DNA of 64,000 bases from Tiliqua scincoides (Eukaryota > Chordata > Lepidosauria > Squamata > Scincidae). Shown here in pieces: positions 20,705 through 37,977 of this stretch (within the stretch, counting starts at the first letter, position 1; every line of letters begins with the position of its first letter). The notes below the pieces were generated by a model. It made no database searches. It saw only the letters and a list, made by a program, of their open reading frames with translations, and was not told the origin of the DNA. Where the stretch lies: positions 265,557,024-265,621,023 of the forward strand of contig NC_089822.1 in assembly GCF_035046505.1 (NCBI RefSeq), in the 5' to 3' direction. Made by a program: the position numbers and the translations under genes.

Positions 20705-21281
20705 GAAAACTGAGCGCTTTCCACATGCGCTGCCTCCGACGCATCCTCGGCATCACCTGGCAGGACAAAGTTCCAAACAACACAGTCCTGGAACGTGCTG
20801 GAATCCCTAGCATGTATTCACTGCTGAAACAGAGACGCCTGCGTTGGCTTGGTCATGTCGTGAGAATGGATGATGGCCGGATCCCAAAGGATCTCCTCTA
20901 TGGAGAACTCGTGCAAGGAAAGCGCCCTACAGGTAGACTACAGCTGCGATACAAGGACATCTGCAAGAGGGATCTGAAGGCCTTAGGGATGGACCTCAAC
21001 AAGTGGGAAACCCTGGCCTCTGAGCGGCCCGCTTGGAGGCAGGCTGTGCAGCATGGCCTTTCCCAGTTTGAAGAGACACTTGGCCAACAGTCTGAGGCTA
21101 AGAGGCAAAGAAGGAAGGCCCATAGCCAGGGAGACAGACCAGGGACAGACTGCACTTGCTCCCGGTGTGGAAGGGATTGTCACTCCCGGATTGGCCTTTT
21201 CAGCCACACTAGACGCTGTGCCAGAACCACCTTTCAGAGCGCGATACCATAGTTTTTCGAGACTGAAGGTTGCCAATACTA
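20705..21281 (+). mobile_element. RTE-like LINE, 5'-truncated, with 11-bp target duplication
   Basis: AGTCAGTCATG flanks it at 20,694-20,704 and 21,282-21,292. Its open frame covers the KLSAFHMRCLRRILGITW region to the C-terminal zinc knuckle and is almost identical to 6,450-6,992. The tail hairpin has one C-to-T change that keeps pairing as G-T. Young insertion in U1. Confidence 0.95.
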
Positions 21282-21487
21282 AGTCAGTCATGTTGCCTGC
21301 CAACATTGCCTGGACTGCTTTTCCATTACATATAAGTAGGTTGCCTTGATTCTCATGTTTTGCCATTGATATTGTAGCTACGATCATGTTTCCCTGCAGG
21401 AACCCATGCTTTCCAGGGCTGGCATTTCTTGCACCAGAAAAAGAAAAATGGATACCCAATTGTCAAATATTGTTAAAAAAAACAATA

Positions 21488-21692
21488 CTAAGAACATAAG
21501 AACAGCCCCACTGGATCAGGCCATAGGCCCATCTAGTCCAGCTTCCTGTATCTCACAGGGGGCCCACCAAATGCCCCAGGGAGCACACCTGATAACAAGA
21601 GACCTGCATCCTGGTGCCCTCCCTTGCATCTGGCATAGCCCATTTCTAAAATCAGGAGGTGGCACATACACATCATGGCTTGTAACCCGAAA
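21488..21692 (-). repeat. CR1 LINE 3' end, minus strand
   Basis: AAGAACATAAGAACAGCCCC, GGATCAGGCCATAGGCCC and CATCATGGCTTGTAACCCG in the common CR1 order. 5'-truncated. Confidence 0.85.
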
Positions 21693-21954
21693 TACTGCAG
21701 GGGAATGCCCAGTTCCTCACCACAATTTCCCCTTCCAAGTTGTGAATAAAAAGGTATGATCAGATGAGGTTATAGCAAAATTATTTCTGAACAGTGGACA
21801 CTTTCTCCTTCCAGAGTCCGGTGTCCTTCGAGGAGGTGGCTGTGCGCAGAGGAGTGTGCTCTGCTGGATTGAGGCCAGAAGACTCTGTACAGGGAAGTCA
21901 TGCTGGAAAATTATGGAATTGTGGCCTCTCTGGGTAAGGATGTCCTTTCTCCCT

Positions 21955-22078
21955 TTTTATTATTGGCAACCTTCAGTCTCGAAAGACTATGGTATCGCGC
22001 TCTGAAAGGTGGTTCTGGCACAGCGTCTAGTGTGGCTGAAAAGGCCAATCCGGGAGTGACAATCCCTTCCACACCGGG
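21955..22078 (-). mobile_element. RTE-like LINE 3' fragment, minus strand
   Basis: Inverse complement of the last 125 bp of the LINE, ending at the same internal base as the 5,388 fragment. Compared with the U3 intron, it separates CTTTCTCCCT from TGGGTAAGAAAC. No target duplication is evident. Confidence 0.85.
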
Positions 22079-23185
22079 AGCAAGTGGGTAAGAAACAAAG
22101 GCATGAGTTGCTGTTCTTTTGGTTTCCCACTGTCAGAATTGGGGTGGGGTGTGTGGGGCTGCAACTTGTGCCTTGCTATTGCAGAGCTGAGCTTGGTCTG
22201 ACTGATGCTCCTTGGGGAGGATTGACATTTGTGAAATTTGTGAAAACAATTGTGAAAAGTACCAAATCCCAGTTTGGGGCACACCAGGTCTGAAAATGAG
22301 CCACTTGTAACTGACAGTGCTTGTCATGCCTTGTCATTCTCCTTCATAGTTTTTTTTTAACCATTATTTGGTGGGTTGTGGGAGGGGCTTTCCCCAAGAG
22401 TCAGGAATGCCCCCTTATTCTACCAGAGAAATAGGGTGTGTGGGACTGGAACAAGTCCAGGAGATGCCTGCTGTGCTTTGCTGTTACAGAGCTGAGCTTG
22501 GCCTGACTGCTACCCTCTTGGAAGCTGAATAAAAGCACCTAAATCCCTACAAAAAGAGCTTGATTGTGAAAAATACAAAATCTCCTTTTGGGATATGCCA
22601 AGCATGCCAACTGGATCACTTGAAACTACTCTTGGTTCTCATTCATCCTAATTCTCACTCCTCATCATTCTTCTTTCTCTGCATTATTGAATGTCTTTTC
22701 CATTAATTGGTGGCTTATCCAGAACCAGGTTGTGCTGGGGAAGAATTTTGAGTGGTCTCCCTGACTTTTGTCCTCTCCCCATGGAAATGTGAATTTATCA
22801 TGCTCACCTAAAGGGGGTGTTGTTACCTCCACTTGATTCTGATGCTACCAGAGACACTTATAAAATTATATTTTATTTTCCCAAGAGGCCAGCATAGGAG
22901 GCACATAACCTGTACCAGATCTCCTCCAGGGCTTGTGGCTAATGCCATGTTGGACGTGGTCTGTGCTGGTGCCAACAAAGGACTTTGGAACCTGTCAGTT
23001 TGAACCTGTCAGGTCTAAAACAAACAGAGAAACAGCCAGCTTGAGTTATCCTTCACTTGGTTTTCTCTAGTGCCCAGATCTTGATACCTTATTATGAAAA
23101 ACCGCTTTGTTCAGGAAGAGACTTTTTGCCCAGGTCAACGAAGGGGATGTCTTAGCCCTTAAGTAGCTCTTCCGACCTGAGCTTT

Positions 23186-23372
23186 TCTTGAGGAAGTATT
23201 CATGGATTTCGGGGATAGAGGAAAGCCACCCTCGACGCTTCTAACTCAGTAATGTCTACACTGACTGACTGCAGCTCTGCAGGAATTTTTCACAGCCCAT
23301 CCTTCTACTAGTGATGGATTCAGGGGTCTCTTGCGTGCAGAGCAGGTTCTCTACCACTGAGCTATGGCTGCT
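23186..23372 (-). repeat. tRNA-derived SINE, minus strand
   Basis: Minus strand gives CAGAGCAGCCATAGCTCAGTGG-like A-box and GAGACCCCTGAATCC-like B-box. The body has GACTGACTGCAGCTC. The related insertion is also found in U4 (48,341) and U5 (62,300). Confidence 0.6.
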
Positions 23373-24335
23373 CTGGACAAGTGTGGTACTCCAATGAGAG
23401 TCCTGCTGAAGGGATAAAAAAGCAGAAGGCCACCCCCTTCCTCTGCTTGCCTAACTTCCCAGTCTCTTTGCAGATAGAGAGTTGCATTAGGAGGAGGAGG
23501 GGGACAGTTGGCCTTCTGGTTGCAGCTTCCTTTCCATGTACTGAGAGATGGATGTCAGAAATGTGACTGGTTTCAGCTCCACATCTGGTTCCCAAGCTAG
23601 TGATTAATTCCAGGTTTCATGAGCAGTGAGCCTGCACTCCCACAAGCCAGATGGACACTTTGGGATCTATGCAGCTGTTTCTGCAGCACATTGACGTGTG
23701 AGAGTTCAAAGAGCTTCTGTCCCCCTCTGTGTCCTTCTGGTGTGTGTGTGTGTGGGGGGGGGTCAGCCTAGGATCAGGTGGCTTTGGAAACCTGTGACAT
23801 TTTGTGAATTGGAGTAACTCATCTCCTTGTTTTCCTTCTCAGAGAAATTTCCCAAACCTGCCATCGTTTCCCAGCTGGAACGAGGGGAGTATGCATTTCT
23901 CCAGGAAGAAGAGGAATTGGCGGGTAACTTGCTGATGTGCAGGACTTCTGAACACAGCAGTAGCTTTGGCCCAGAGGGTGCTGGGTTGAATGGGGACCCT
24001 CCACCACATTGGAAACTCTCCTCCCCTCTGGGATATGATGCAGTGTTTAGGGTGAGTCAGCAGAATACATCTCTGCCATTCTGATCTCATCACTTGCAAG
24101 CCGTGGTAGCAGCTTGGCTGAGCCGTAGACTGAAAGTGCCTCCAGCTTTTCTCTTCTGCTCTTCCTGTTCCTTCAGGAAGTGGTAGGAGGCGTAATAGAA
24201 GCAAGTAGATAGTTGGAGGTGGCTGTCCATTCACTTCTGAGACGTTCATTGATGGACCAGTGCTTTACAGTTACTCTGTGTTATGTAGCTTACAAAGCCA
24301 CAGGATCCCAACTACAGAAACACCAGGATTGAACA

Positions 24336-24515
24336 TGGGAAGCTGCCTTATGGTGAGACAGCTTGGTCCTGGTCCTTCTAGCTCAGTACTTTCTACACTG
24401 ATGGCAGAGGCTCTCCAGGGTTTCTGGGGGAACTTACATCTTGAAGTGCTGCCAGAGATTGATCCTGGGATCTTCTGCATGCAAAACAGCTGCTCTGCCC
24501 CAGAGCCATAGCCCC
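24336..24515 (-). repeat. tRNA-derived SINE, minus strand
   Basis: Minus strand shows a CTATGGCTCTGGGGCAGAGC head (A-box-like), then CAGAAGATCCCAGGATCAATC (B-box-like), and a tail with AAGGCAGCTTCCCATG. The counterpart in U4 is at 49,540. Confidence 0.65.
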
Positions 24516-24598
24516 TTCCCTTGAGCTTTGTCTCTTTAGAAACTTCCCATCCCTTAAAGGAGATTCTATGAGTCATTTTAGGCCCAACTCAGGTCTGA

Positions 24599-24895
<297 letters not shown>

Positions 24896-25697
24896 TAAAA
24901 ATGCATTGAGTGTGGTAAGTGCTTCTGTCAGTCTTCAAATCTTACTTCTCATGAAGTAATTTACACCAGACAGAAACCATTTAAATGATTGGTGTGGTGA
25001 AAGCTTTTGCCATTGATAAGCCTTAAGGCACATCAAGCTATGTACACAGGATAAAAACTACATCAGTGCTTTGAGGGTGAAAACACCTCCAATCAGAGGA
25101 AAAATCTTCATTCACATGAAAAGCCATAGGAGGAGTTTCAGCCTTGCTTTGTTATTAAAAGTGGCTTTCCTTAACTCAAAACGTACCAGTGAGACTGATT
25201 GTTCGGAGAGCCAATGGGGTGTTATTCTGACATCGCAAGGAACCATGATGTTAGTAGAACCATAAGTTAGCTCTCATTTCTATGTATTACAGCCAATACT
25301 AGAACTCTTATTCTGTTGTGTCTGTATCATCAAGTTGGCCACTGTTTTTTTGCTGGTTACTGATTTGTTGCATCACCTGTACTGTAAAATGTTTTTTGTT
25401 TTTTTTAAATAAAGTTAATGAGTGTTACACCAACCTGTCCCTGACAGTCCATATAGGCAGCACATTATTCCCCATGTCTGACTGAAAGATGCTTCTCTGC
25501 AGTATCCACCCCTTGGTTCTAGTCCTGCCCTCAGTGCCAAAGCGAGATGCCCACAGAATGTGGGCCACAAGAGTTGCTTCAGATGCTACTTTTCTGGCCT
25601 GGAGGGCAAGAGGGAGAGCAGGTGTGCCTCCCATCCAGCCTGGGAGTTGAGGGCTCTGTTTGGGAAAACTTTAAGTTTGATGGTACTTACCCTATGT

Positions 25698-25918
25698 CAG
25701 CAATTTTCAACCTTTTTCATCTCACAGCACACTGACAAGGCACTAAAATTGTCACAGCGCACCTTTGACAATTGACAAGGCACGCCATGCTGCCAGTGGG
25801 GGGCTCACATCCCCCATTGGCCCTACTAATAAGTGACCTTTCCCCAAATTCTTGTGACACACTTGGGGACCACACACAGCACACCAATGTGTCCTGGCTC
25901 AATGGTTGAAAATGCCTG
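25698..25918. mobile_element. hAT MITE with 8-bp target duplication
   Basis: CAGCAATTTTCAACC and GGTTGAAAATGCCTG are inverted ends. The flanks CCCTATGT and TCCTATGT match at 7 of 8 positions. 221 bp, in U2 only. Confidence 0.8.
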
Positions 25919-26525
25919 TCCTATGTAATACCTCAGGAGGGACAAGACCAGAGGGCTTCCTCTATGTTCAGAAGTTAGTTCATCCAGGTGGGCATTAGGA
26001 GTAAATACAGGAGGGAATGAGGAGATTATTTATGCTGTGAGGGCTCCTATTGCTTTTTAAATGTCTTTTGTTTTTGAGCCATAGTGTGCAGTATATTTAA
26101 TACTGAGTTTTATTGTTGGGAGCTGTTAAAAGCTTCCATGTTCCTGGTTCTAATTGAGAGAGGTGGGATAGAAATGGTGAGAGAGAGAGATCTGGATTTG
26201 CAGCTGAAGAGTGTCCTTGCAACATCCCAGCCTGATCTAGAAAGACCAGAGAGTTGATCTCTTTTGGATGAAGGAGGACAGAGCAGGGAACCCTTCACCA
26301 TCCACTCCCCTACACCCCTTTCATCACCAAATCAGGGCTTCCCCTCATTAGCTCTTGTGATCCCAGTTACAGACATCATTGGGAATCAATAAGGCACCGT
26401 CCTTGGAGGCTGTTCTGTTTCATTCTTCTGGACTGGGCTTGATGGAGGAAAAACAGGAGGTGGAGGAACCCAGGCAGAATCTGTAGCGAGAAAAGAAGGT
26501 CTTTTGGTGGGACTGGAAAGGCTTT

Positions 26526-26671
26526 AAGAACATAAGAAGAGCCCCACTGGATCAGGCCATAGGCCCATCTAGTCCAGCTTCCTGTATCTCACAGCGGCAC
26601 ACCAAATGCCCCAGGGGGCACACCTGATAACAAGAGATCTCATCCTGGTGCCCTCCCTTGCATCTGACATA
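26526..26671 (-). repeat. CR1 LINE 3' end, minus strand
   Basis: AAGAACATAAGAAGAGCCCC through GCCCTCCCTTGCATCTGACAT. Short 5'-truncated copy within U2. Confidence 0.85.
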
Positions 26672-27056
26672 TTCTTTGGTGTCAGGAGTTCTCTCTGATC
26701 ACACATGTAGAATAATTGGGAAGAGGCATCAAGCAGGCACCCACATGCCCTCCCATCACAGGGGCTCAGGCTTTGCCATGACCTCTGAGTCTCCTGACAC
26801 CCGCATTGCGCCCCTGTGGAGGCAGCAACACTCATTTTTGGAAGAATGCCCACAGCAGGGCATCTGAATTCTGTTCTGGCTTCGACTGGTAGGGACACCA
26901 GCATGGACCACTCATACCTGCTGGCTCCTGGCAGCTACCTGCTCTGGAAGCTGGCACTGGGGGGTCATCTTGCTACACAAATATTGTTCTTAGATATTTA
27001 CAAGACTACTGAGGGATTTTTATAACGCCTAATATATTGAAAATAAGATTACATTA

Positions 27057-27640
27057 ATGGTGCAATCCTAACTGTGCCCTAGGCTGGCACAAATCCCATG
27101 CGCCAGCCTGGGAGGGTTGCAAACATGCCGTAAAGCACATTTGCACCTCCATGGAAGTAAGCCGTGACAGTGCATGGAGGTGCCAGTGCATGGAGGTGCA
27201 CTGGAAAGGCCTTAAGAACATAAGAAGAGCCCTACTGGATCAGGCCATAGGCCCATCTAGGCCAAATCCAACCTCCATGGTGGCAGGAGATGGTAGGTCC
27301 ACGCTCAGCCAGCTCAGGGGTTGGGGGGGGGCAGGCGGAGGGCAGGGAGGAGGCAGGAGGGCGGTAGGTGGGCAGGCAGGGAGTGGGAGACAGGGCCAGG
27401 AACTGGCAGTTATGTCAGATCCTAGCCCCTATTCCCCAGGCAGCATGGAGCGGCTCCTGATTGCTCTGTTCTGCTTGGATCTGTGCAAACTCCTCAGGTG
27501 GTGCAGATCCGAGTAGACCCATTGGAGCCGCTGCAGCTGTCCCTGGGGTAAGGGGGAAAGTTTCCCCTTGCCTCTAACTGAGCCACAGTAGGCAGGGTGT
27601 TGAGCTAGGGGGTCCCCTTTGGCCCACCAGCAGTGCCAGC
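27057..27640. mobile_element. Larger MITE with AATCCTA-type ends, interrupted by a CR1 end
   Basis: GTGCAATCCTAACTGTGCCC, GGGTTGCAAACATGCCGTAAA, GGTGGTGCAGATCCGAG and GGGGGAAAGTTTCCCC blocks are shared in order with 61,440-61,980. A CR1 tip occupies about 27,213-27,262. Confidence 0.5.
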
Positions 27641-27744
27641 CCATCCAGCCACCTGATCAGCAGCACACGGAAAAGAGCTTCAGGGTGCCTTTCACTACAC
27701 GCCTGCTTCTGCTGCCTCCAGCCTGCCCCCAATTTAAGCGGGAA

Positions 27745-27985
27745 TGATCTCCTTCATGCTCACTTGAGTGAGAAGGAGCTGATTCCCTTCCTTAATGTGT
27801 ACTGCTGTGAAACCCAGAGTAGGATGTCTCCAAGAGAGTATATGGTACATAGGACCACTCTTTCTCTTGTAAGTAGAAACAGTTGCTCTATGTGCTGTAC
27901 ACTCTCTTGGAGGCATCATAATCTTCGAGTTTCACGGAGTGCACAAGGAGTATAGGAGGGGAATGATCTTTTTGCTCAAATGAGA
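27745..27985. mobile_element. Foldback element of about 240 bp
   Basis: TCTCCAAGAGAGTATATGG on the left pairs with CACTCTCTTGGAGGCATC on the right. Matching TGTGAAACCC / GAGTTTCACGG blocks lie further out, and ATGATCT blocks at both ends. Part of the left arm recurs at 42,700-42,810. Confidence 0.6.
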
Positions 27986-28950
27986 AGGACCTCAGAGGCC
28001 ATTGAGGAAGGGCCCTGAGTTTGCCTGAGTTCAATCGCTGGCACCCCAAGTAGGGCAGTGAATATGTTTTGCCTCAGTCCCCTGAGAGTTGCTGCTGGCC
28101 AGAGTTGACAGTACTGTACTGTTCCCAGTATACAATGGATGACGGAGAGGCAAACTAACAGGACAGGAGAATTCAAAGGGCTTCGGAAAAAGCTTTTACT
28201 ACATTTGCAAACGGGTCCACCACAAAGGCATGACGGACAACTAAGACCAGAATTGGTTACATGTTTATAGCATAGTTTCAACAGGGGAGGGGAGAGGGGA
28301 ACTTAGTAAATTATCTATAGGAACTTGCATCATGCTTACATAATGAACTTGGTGTTTTCTAAAGTACATTCTATGGTCAAAATGTTTCAATTCTTTATGT
28401 GCAGGTTAGAGCAACTTGTTCTGAAGGGGTGGTTATGCAAAGTTTGTTCTGCAAGCTCTGTAGATAGTGGCAGTGTTTTGTTCATCCCTTGGACTTCCTT
28501 GGGGTCAGTAGTGCTTATCTTTGTATAACAAACATGCTGTCCTAAGCTGATGGTCAGAGGCCCCTTTTCAGGTTTGAGTCACAGTGCCTGCTTCCAGTTT
28601 TGGACTAATGTGCTGTGGTTTCTCTGCTTGGGTTTTTTTTTTTTTTTTTTGAGTAGGGGTTTTTCAGGTACAGTACTGAGTTTGACTGCCTGAGAAGATA
28701 GGAGTGTGGTGGTGAAGATCATCACAGTTCCTCTTTTCCAATCCAGGGAACTGGAGGAGGAGGAGCAGCGGTAGAGGAAAGTGGAGGGACAGAAGAGGGC
28801 ACCCCTCACCGACCTGCTGCCAGGGGCCAGAGGTTTATAGGCGTTCTGTCCCCCTTAACAAAGCGTGGAGTTATTAGCATCAGATGAAAAGCTCCTCTGC
28901 TGCTCTTAATGAAACACAAGCACAACCAGACTCTGTATTGTTGACCCCAA
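27986..28950. other. No gene recognised
   Basis: About 960 bp of unrecognised sequence with a poly-T tract at about 28,628. The minus strand has a TATAAACC motif near 28,840 upstream of a CT-rich stretch, but nothing else supports a promoter or a retroelement. Confidence 0.4.
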
Positions 28951-28951
28951 G

Positions 28952-29121
28952 CCCAGTGGTTCCCAAACTTTTTCGACTGCCGGCTCTCTTGACCTACTGG
29001 GCCACTGGCTGTGGCCCTATTAGAGCTACAATCCTATAGGATGGCAGGTTTTTCACAAGGATTCCATGGCTGGTTTCTGCAGCTCCCTGGAGAGCCAGGC
29101 TTCACATTTTGGGAACCACTG
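28952..29121. mobile_element. hAT MITE, CAGTGGTTCCCAAA ends
   Basis: CAGTGGTTCCCAAACTT and TTTTGGGAACCACTG form near-perfect inverted ends around 140 bp. The ends resemble those of the full hAT at 49,747. The flanks match at only 5 of 8 positions. Confidence 0.75.
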
Positions 29122-29270
29122 GCCAAGTGGTTTCCAGGTGGGAAATGAGTTCTCCCAGGACTGGAGCACTCTGCCTGGTCTGTCCTCCCAGCAAGGCAGA
29201 GAAAAAGGGAGGCAAAGTGGGTGTGCTGCTGCCCCACCTCCTGCCTCTGGCAAAGGGAAAGGATCGGGTG

Positions 29271-29760
29271 TACAGAGATTGTGCTTGATGTCCAGGGTCT
29301 TCTGGCAGGTTTAACTCATCCTCCTGCTCCACTGGGAGGTGAAGCTGCAAGACATGCTTCGAAAAACCGTGTGAAAGGGATGCATGTGGGACTGAAGTTT
29401 GGAACCTGGAAATTCCACCTGCTGATGGATGATGCTAAGATGTTCCTTGATGCTGCGGTGAGCACAGTTAGAATGAGAAGCAACAGAAAGTCAGAGTTGG
29501 GAGGCTTCTTAGAGGTCATCTAGTCCAACCCCCTCCTCTGGGCAGGCAACTACAGCATCACTAACAGGAGACCATCTGGCTTCTGTGTACAAACCTCCAG
29601 CAAGGGAGAGTCCAGAACTACATGAGGCAGACTGATCCGGTGCCCGACAGTCAGTACAGGTAGGACCTTCTTCCCCATGTCTGGCTGACATCCGCTTCTC
29701 TGCAGTTTCCACCCCCCAGTTCTAGTCCTGCCCTTGGAACCCAAGTGAGATGCTCACAGA
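29271..29760 (+). repeat. Recently duplicated block at the 5' edge of U3, containing an old CR1 end
   Basis: About 97% identical by eye over its first 440 bp to 42,994-43,480. It contains a plus-strand open stretch (GLLAGLTHPPAPLGGEAARH...) of unknown meaning. A minus-strand CR1 3' end (CATCTAGTCCAACCCC, TTCCCCATGTCTGGCTG) continues into GTTCTAGTCCTGCCC. Confidence 0.75.
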
Positions 29761-29949
29761 ACCTGGACCAGGCGCATTGCTTCTGATGCTGCTTTTTTGT
29801 CTGGGGGGAGAAAGAGGGGGAGCTGATACGCCTCCAGGTGAATTTGGGGGGTCCAATTCACCTGCAAAGAGCCAGTCCTGGTTTTCTTTAGGGATGCCCT
29901 GTAAGGGTTAAAAGTGGTGACTGCAGATTCCTAGAGGGGCAAACAGGGA

Positions 29950-30045
29950 AGGGGGAAGGGAATGAGGTCACTTCCTGTCCTCCCCCTTTCCTTTGCTTCT
30001 CCTGGCCACATGGATGTGGTCTGCAGCCCCTTCTGGGATCTGGTG
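29950..30045 (+). promoter_or_regulatory. Promoter and putative non-coding exon 1 of the U3 gene
   Basis: GTCACTTCCTGTCC contains an ETS-type site, followed by a C-rich stretch and CTGCAGCCCCTTCTGGGATC. The exon would end at 30,045 before GTGAGTCC. U4 (43,775) and U5 (58,809) have the same donor. In U3 alone an upstream ATG begins MDVVCSPFWDLV, out of frame with KRAB. Confidence 0.5.
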
Positions 30046-30488
30046 GTGAGTCCAAAGCCGGCTGGGGAAAGAGGGAGTCCCAGGCAGAAGAGGGAGGAAA
30101 GGAAGGGAGAGGAAAAGATGGGGTGGGAGAGAAGCCCCCAGGTGGGAAGAGGAGCCCAGGCTCAGAGCCCAACCAGTGCAGAGAGAGTGGGAGGGGATGA
30201 GAGAAGACAAAATGGGACAACCCCCCTCCCAACTGCATGCTAAACTGTGGTGTGTTTTGGAGCTGCTAGTCTTAGATGGGTTTATTTTTGAACCATTCCA
30301 TATATTGAACATGACCTTTCACTGCTTGGACCTGTTGTAAGCTTCTCTGTGCTTGGTTTTAACAGAGGCAGGTGAGATATAAATCATATCATATCATCAT
30401 ATCAACTGAATCATACTGCAACAGAAAAGGGTCCTTCCAGCATCTGCGCCTGGTCCAGAAGCAGTAGAGTGTTCTTTAGAGAGTTGCA

Positions 30489-30560
30489 GCACTTTCCTAT
30501 GTAAATTTACTCAGAAGTCCTATTGTGTTTAGTGGGGCTTACTCCCAGGAAAGTGATTTG
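30489..30560. repeat. Palindromic MITE remnant, shared by U3 and U4
   Basis: TACTCAGAAGTCC and GGGGCTTACTCCCAGGAAAG core of the AATCCTA palindrome. The same insertion lies at the matching place in U4 (44,239) but not in U1 or U5. Confidence 0.55.
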
Positions 30561-31032
30561 AGGGGTACAAAGCAGGGTGAGCTCCCCTGCATCTCCAAAT
30601 CTAGGTCCCCCCATCAGTTCACATGATCCCACTTCTGTAAGTGGCATCCAGGAGGGCACCTGGATTCAATAATGCACCTGCCTTGCATGCTGAAAAGCAG
30701 CAGCAGAAGGATGTAGCCAAGGCAGTGAGAAATGTAGTGAGGAAGGCAGGTCTTTTGGTGGGCCTGGAAGGGCTTTGCAGAAGCGTGTTTTGGGAGGAGA
30801 TTTCCTGGCTGTAGGCAGAGACGGGAGGAAAGAGACATAAGGGCAGAAGGAAAGTTAGATGAAAATAGATCAAGCCTTGCGAGGTTTACCCCACTCAGGC
30901 GTTTCTGGATCAGAACCAGAGTGATGGATCAAATAGGAAGAGGATTTCAAATTGCACAGGGAAGTGAAATACAGAAAGGGCATCAAGAGCAAATGCCTTT
31001 CCATCACCTTTGTCTATTTCATAGGCAGTGGG

Positions 31033-37361
<6,329 letters not shown>

Positions 37362-37580
37362 GTTCCTTGAATGTGGAAAGATCTTCCATCACTGTTCAGC
37401 CCTTACATCTTATGAACAAATTCACTCCAGAGAGAAATAATTTAAAAGTTTGGTAAAACCTTTACTATATGGGTAGACTTAAGGCACGTAAAGCTACATA
37501 TGCAAGATGAAAATCACACCAATGCTTTGTGTGGAAGAGCATCAGTCAGAGCACCAACGTCCCTGCACATCCAAAAATCC
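37362..37580 (+). pseudogene. Decayed finger repeats downstream of the U3 stop
   Basis: After the stop the frame still resembles C2H2 units: TTGAATGTGGAAAGATCTTCC, ATTCACTCCAGAGAG, TGTGTGGAAGAGCATCAGTC and AAAATCCACAC. The array was once longer by about three fingers, and these are now non-coding or 3' UTR. Confidence 0.65.
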
Positions 37581-37793
37581 ACACTAGGAATTGTGTTATT
37601 GCTTGGAAATTAGACCCAGTCTTAACTAATTCTACATATGGTGATGTAGCAGGGGTGGCATGACCTCTGCTGTATCCTGTGAGAGTTTTGGCTGCTGGAG
37701 GTCTTGGGGTAAGGAAACATTTGTCCCTTTGCCCTGGGGTAAGCATCAGAGTTGGTGGGTCAGATCAGTGCACAATCTGATCTCAGTCTCAAT

Positions 37794-37977
37794 CAGGGCG
37801 CAATCCTAACCAACTCTCCAACACTGGCATAGCTGTGCCAGTGGGGCACGTGCTACATCCTGCGGTTGGGGGGTAGTCATGGAGACTTCCTCAAGGTAAG
37901 GCAGTGTTTGTTCCCTTACCTTGGAATTGCATTGCCCTTATGTTGGTGCTGGAAAGTTGGTTTGGATTGCGCCCTCA
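37794..37977. mobile_element. Foldback MITE, family M5
   Basis: AGGGCGCAATCCTAACC and GGTTTGGATTGCGCCCT inverted ends enclose the usual GTAAGGCAGTGTTTGTTCCC core. Confidence 0.65.

Larger units (their letters stand above)
25430..27056 (+). repeat. KRAB-ZNF tandem unit U2 (fragment, no KRAB or fingers)
   Basis: Collinear with the 5' half of the other units: the CR1-end block, GTTCTAGTCCTGCCCTC, GATCTAGAAAGACCAGAGAG, GGCTTGATGGAGGAAAAACAGG and GGAAGAATGCCCACAGC. It stops before any KRAB exon. It resembles U5 most closely (CTTGGAGGCTGTTC, CTCCTGACACCC). Confidence 0.65.

Noticed and set aside
24451-24515. tRNA gene
   Set aside because: A- and B-box-like motifs belong to a SINE with a long unrelated body. 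The cloverleaf is not maintained.
28120-28860. Retroviral LTR or gene on the minus strand
   Set aside because: Only a lone TATA-like motif was seen. No terminal repeats, poly(A) signal in the proper place, or coding remnant.
29282-29523. Annotating the duplicated open stretch as a gene
   Set aside because: No domain, no splice-compatible context, and its 3' half is an inverted CR1 end. Kept only as an observation.
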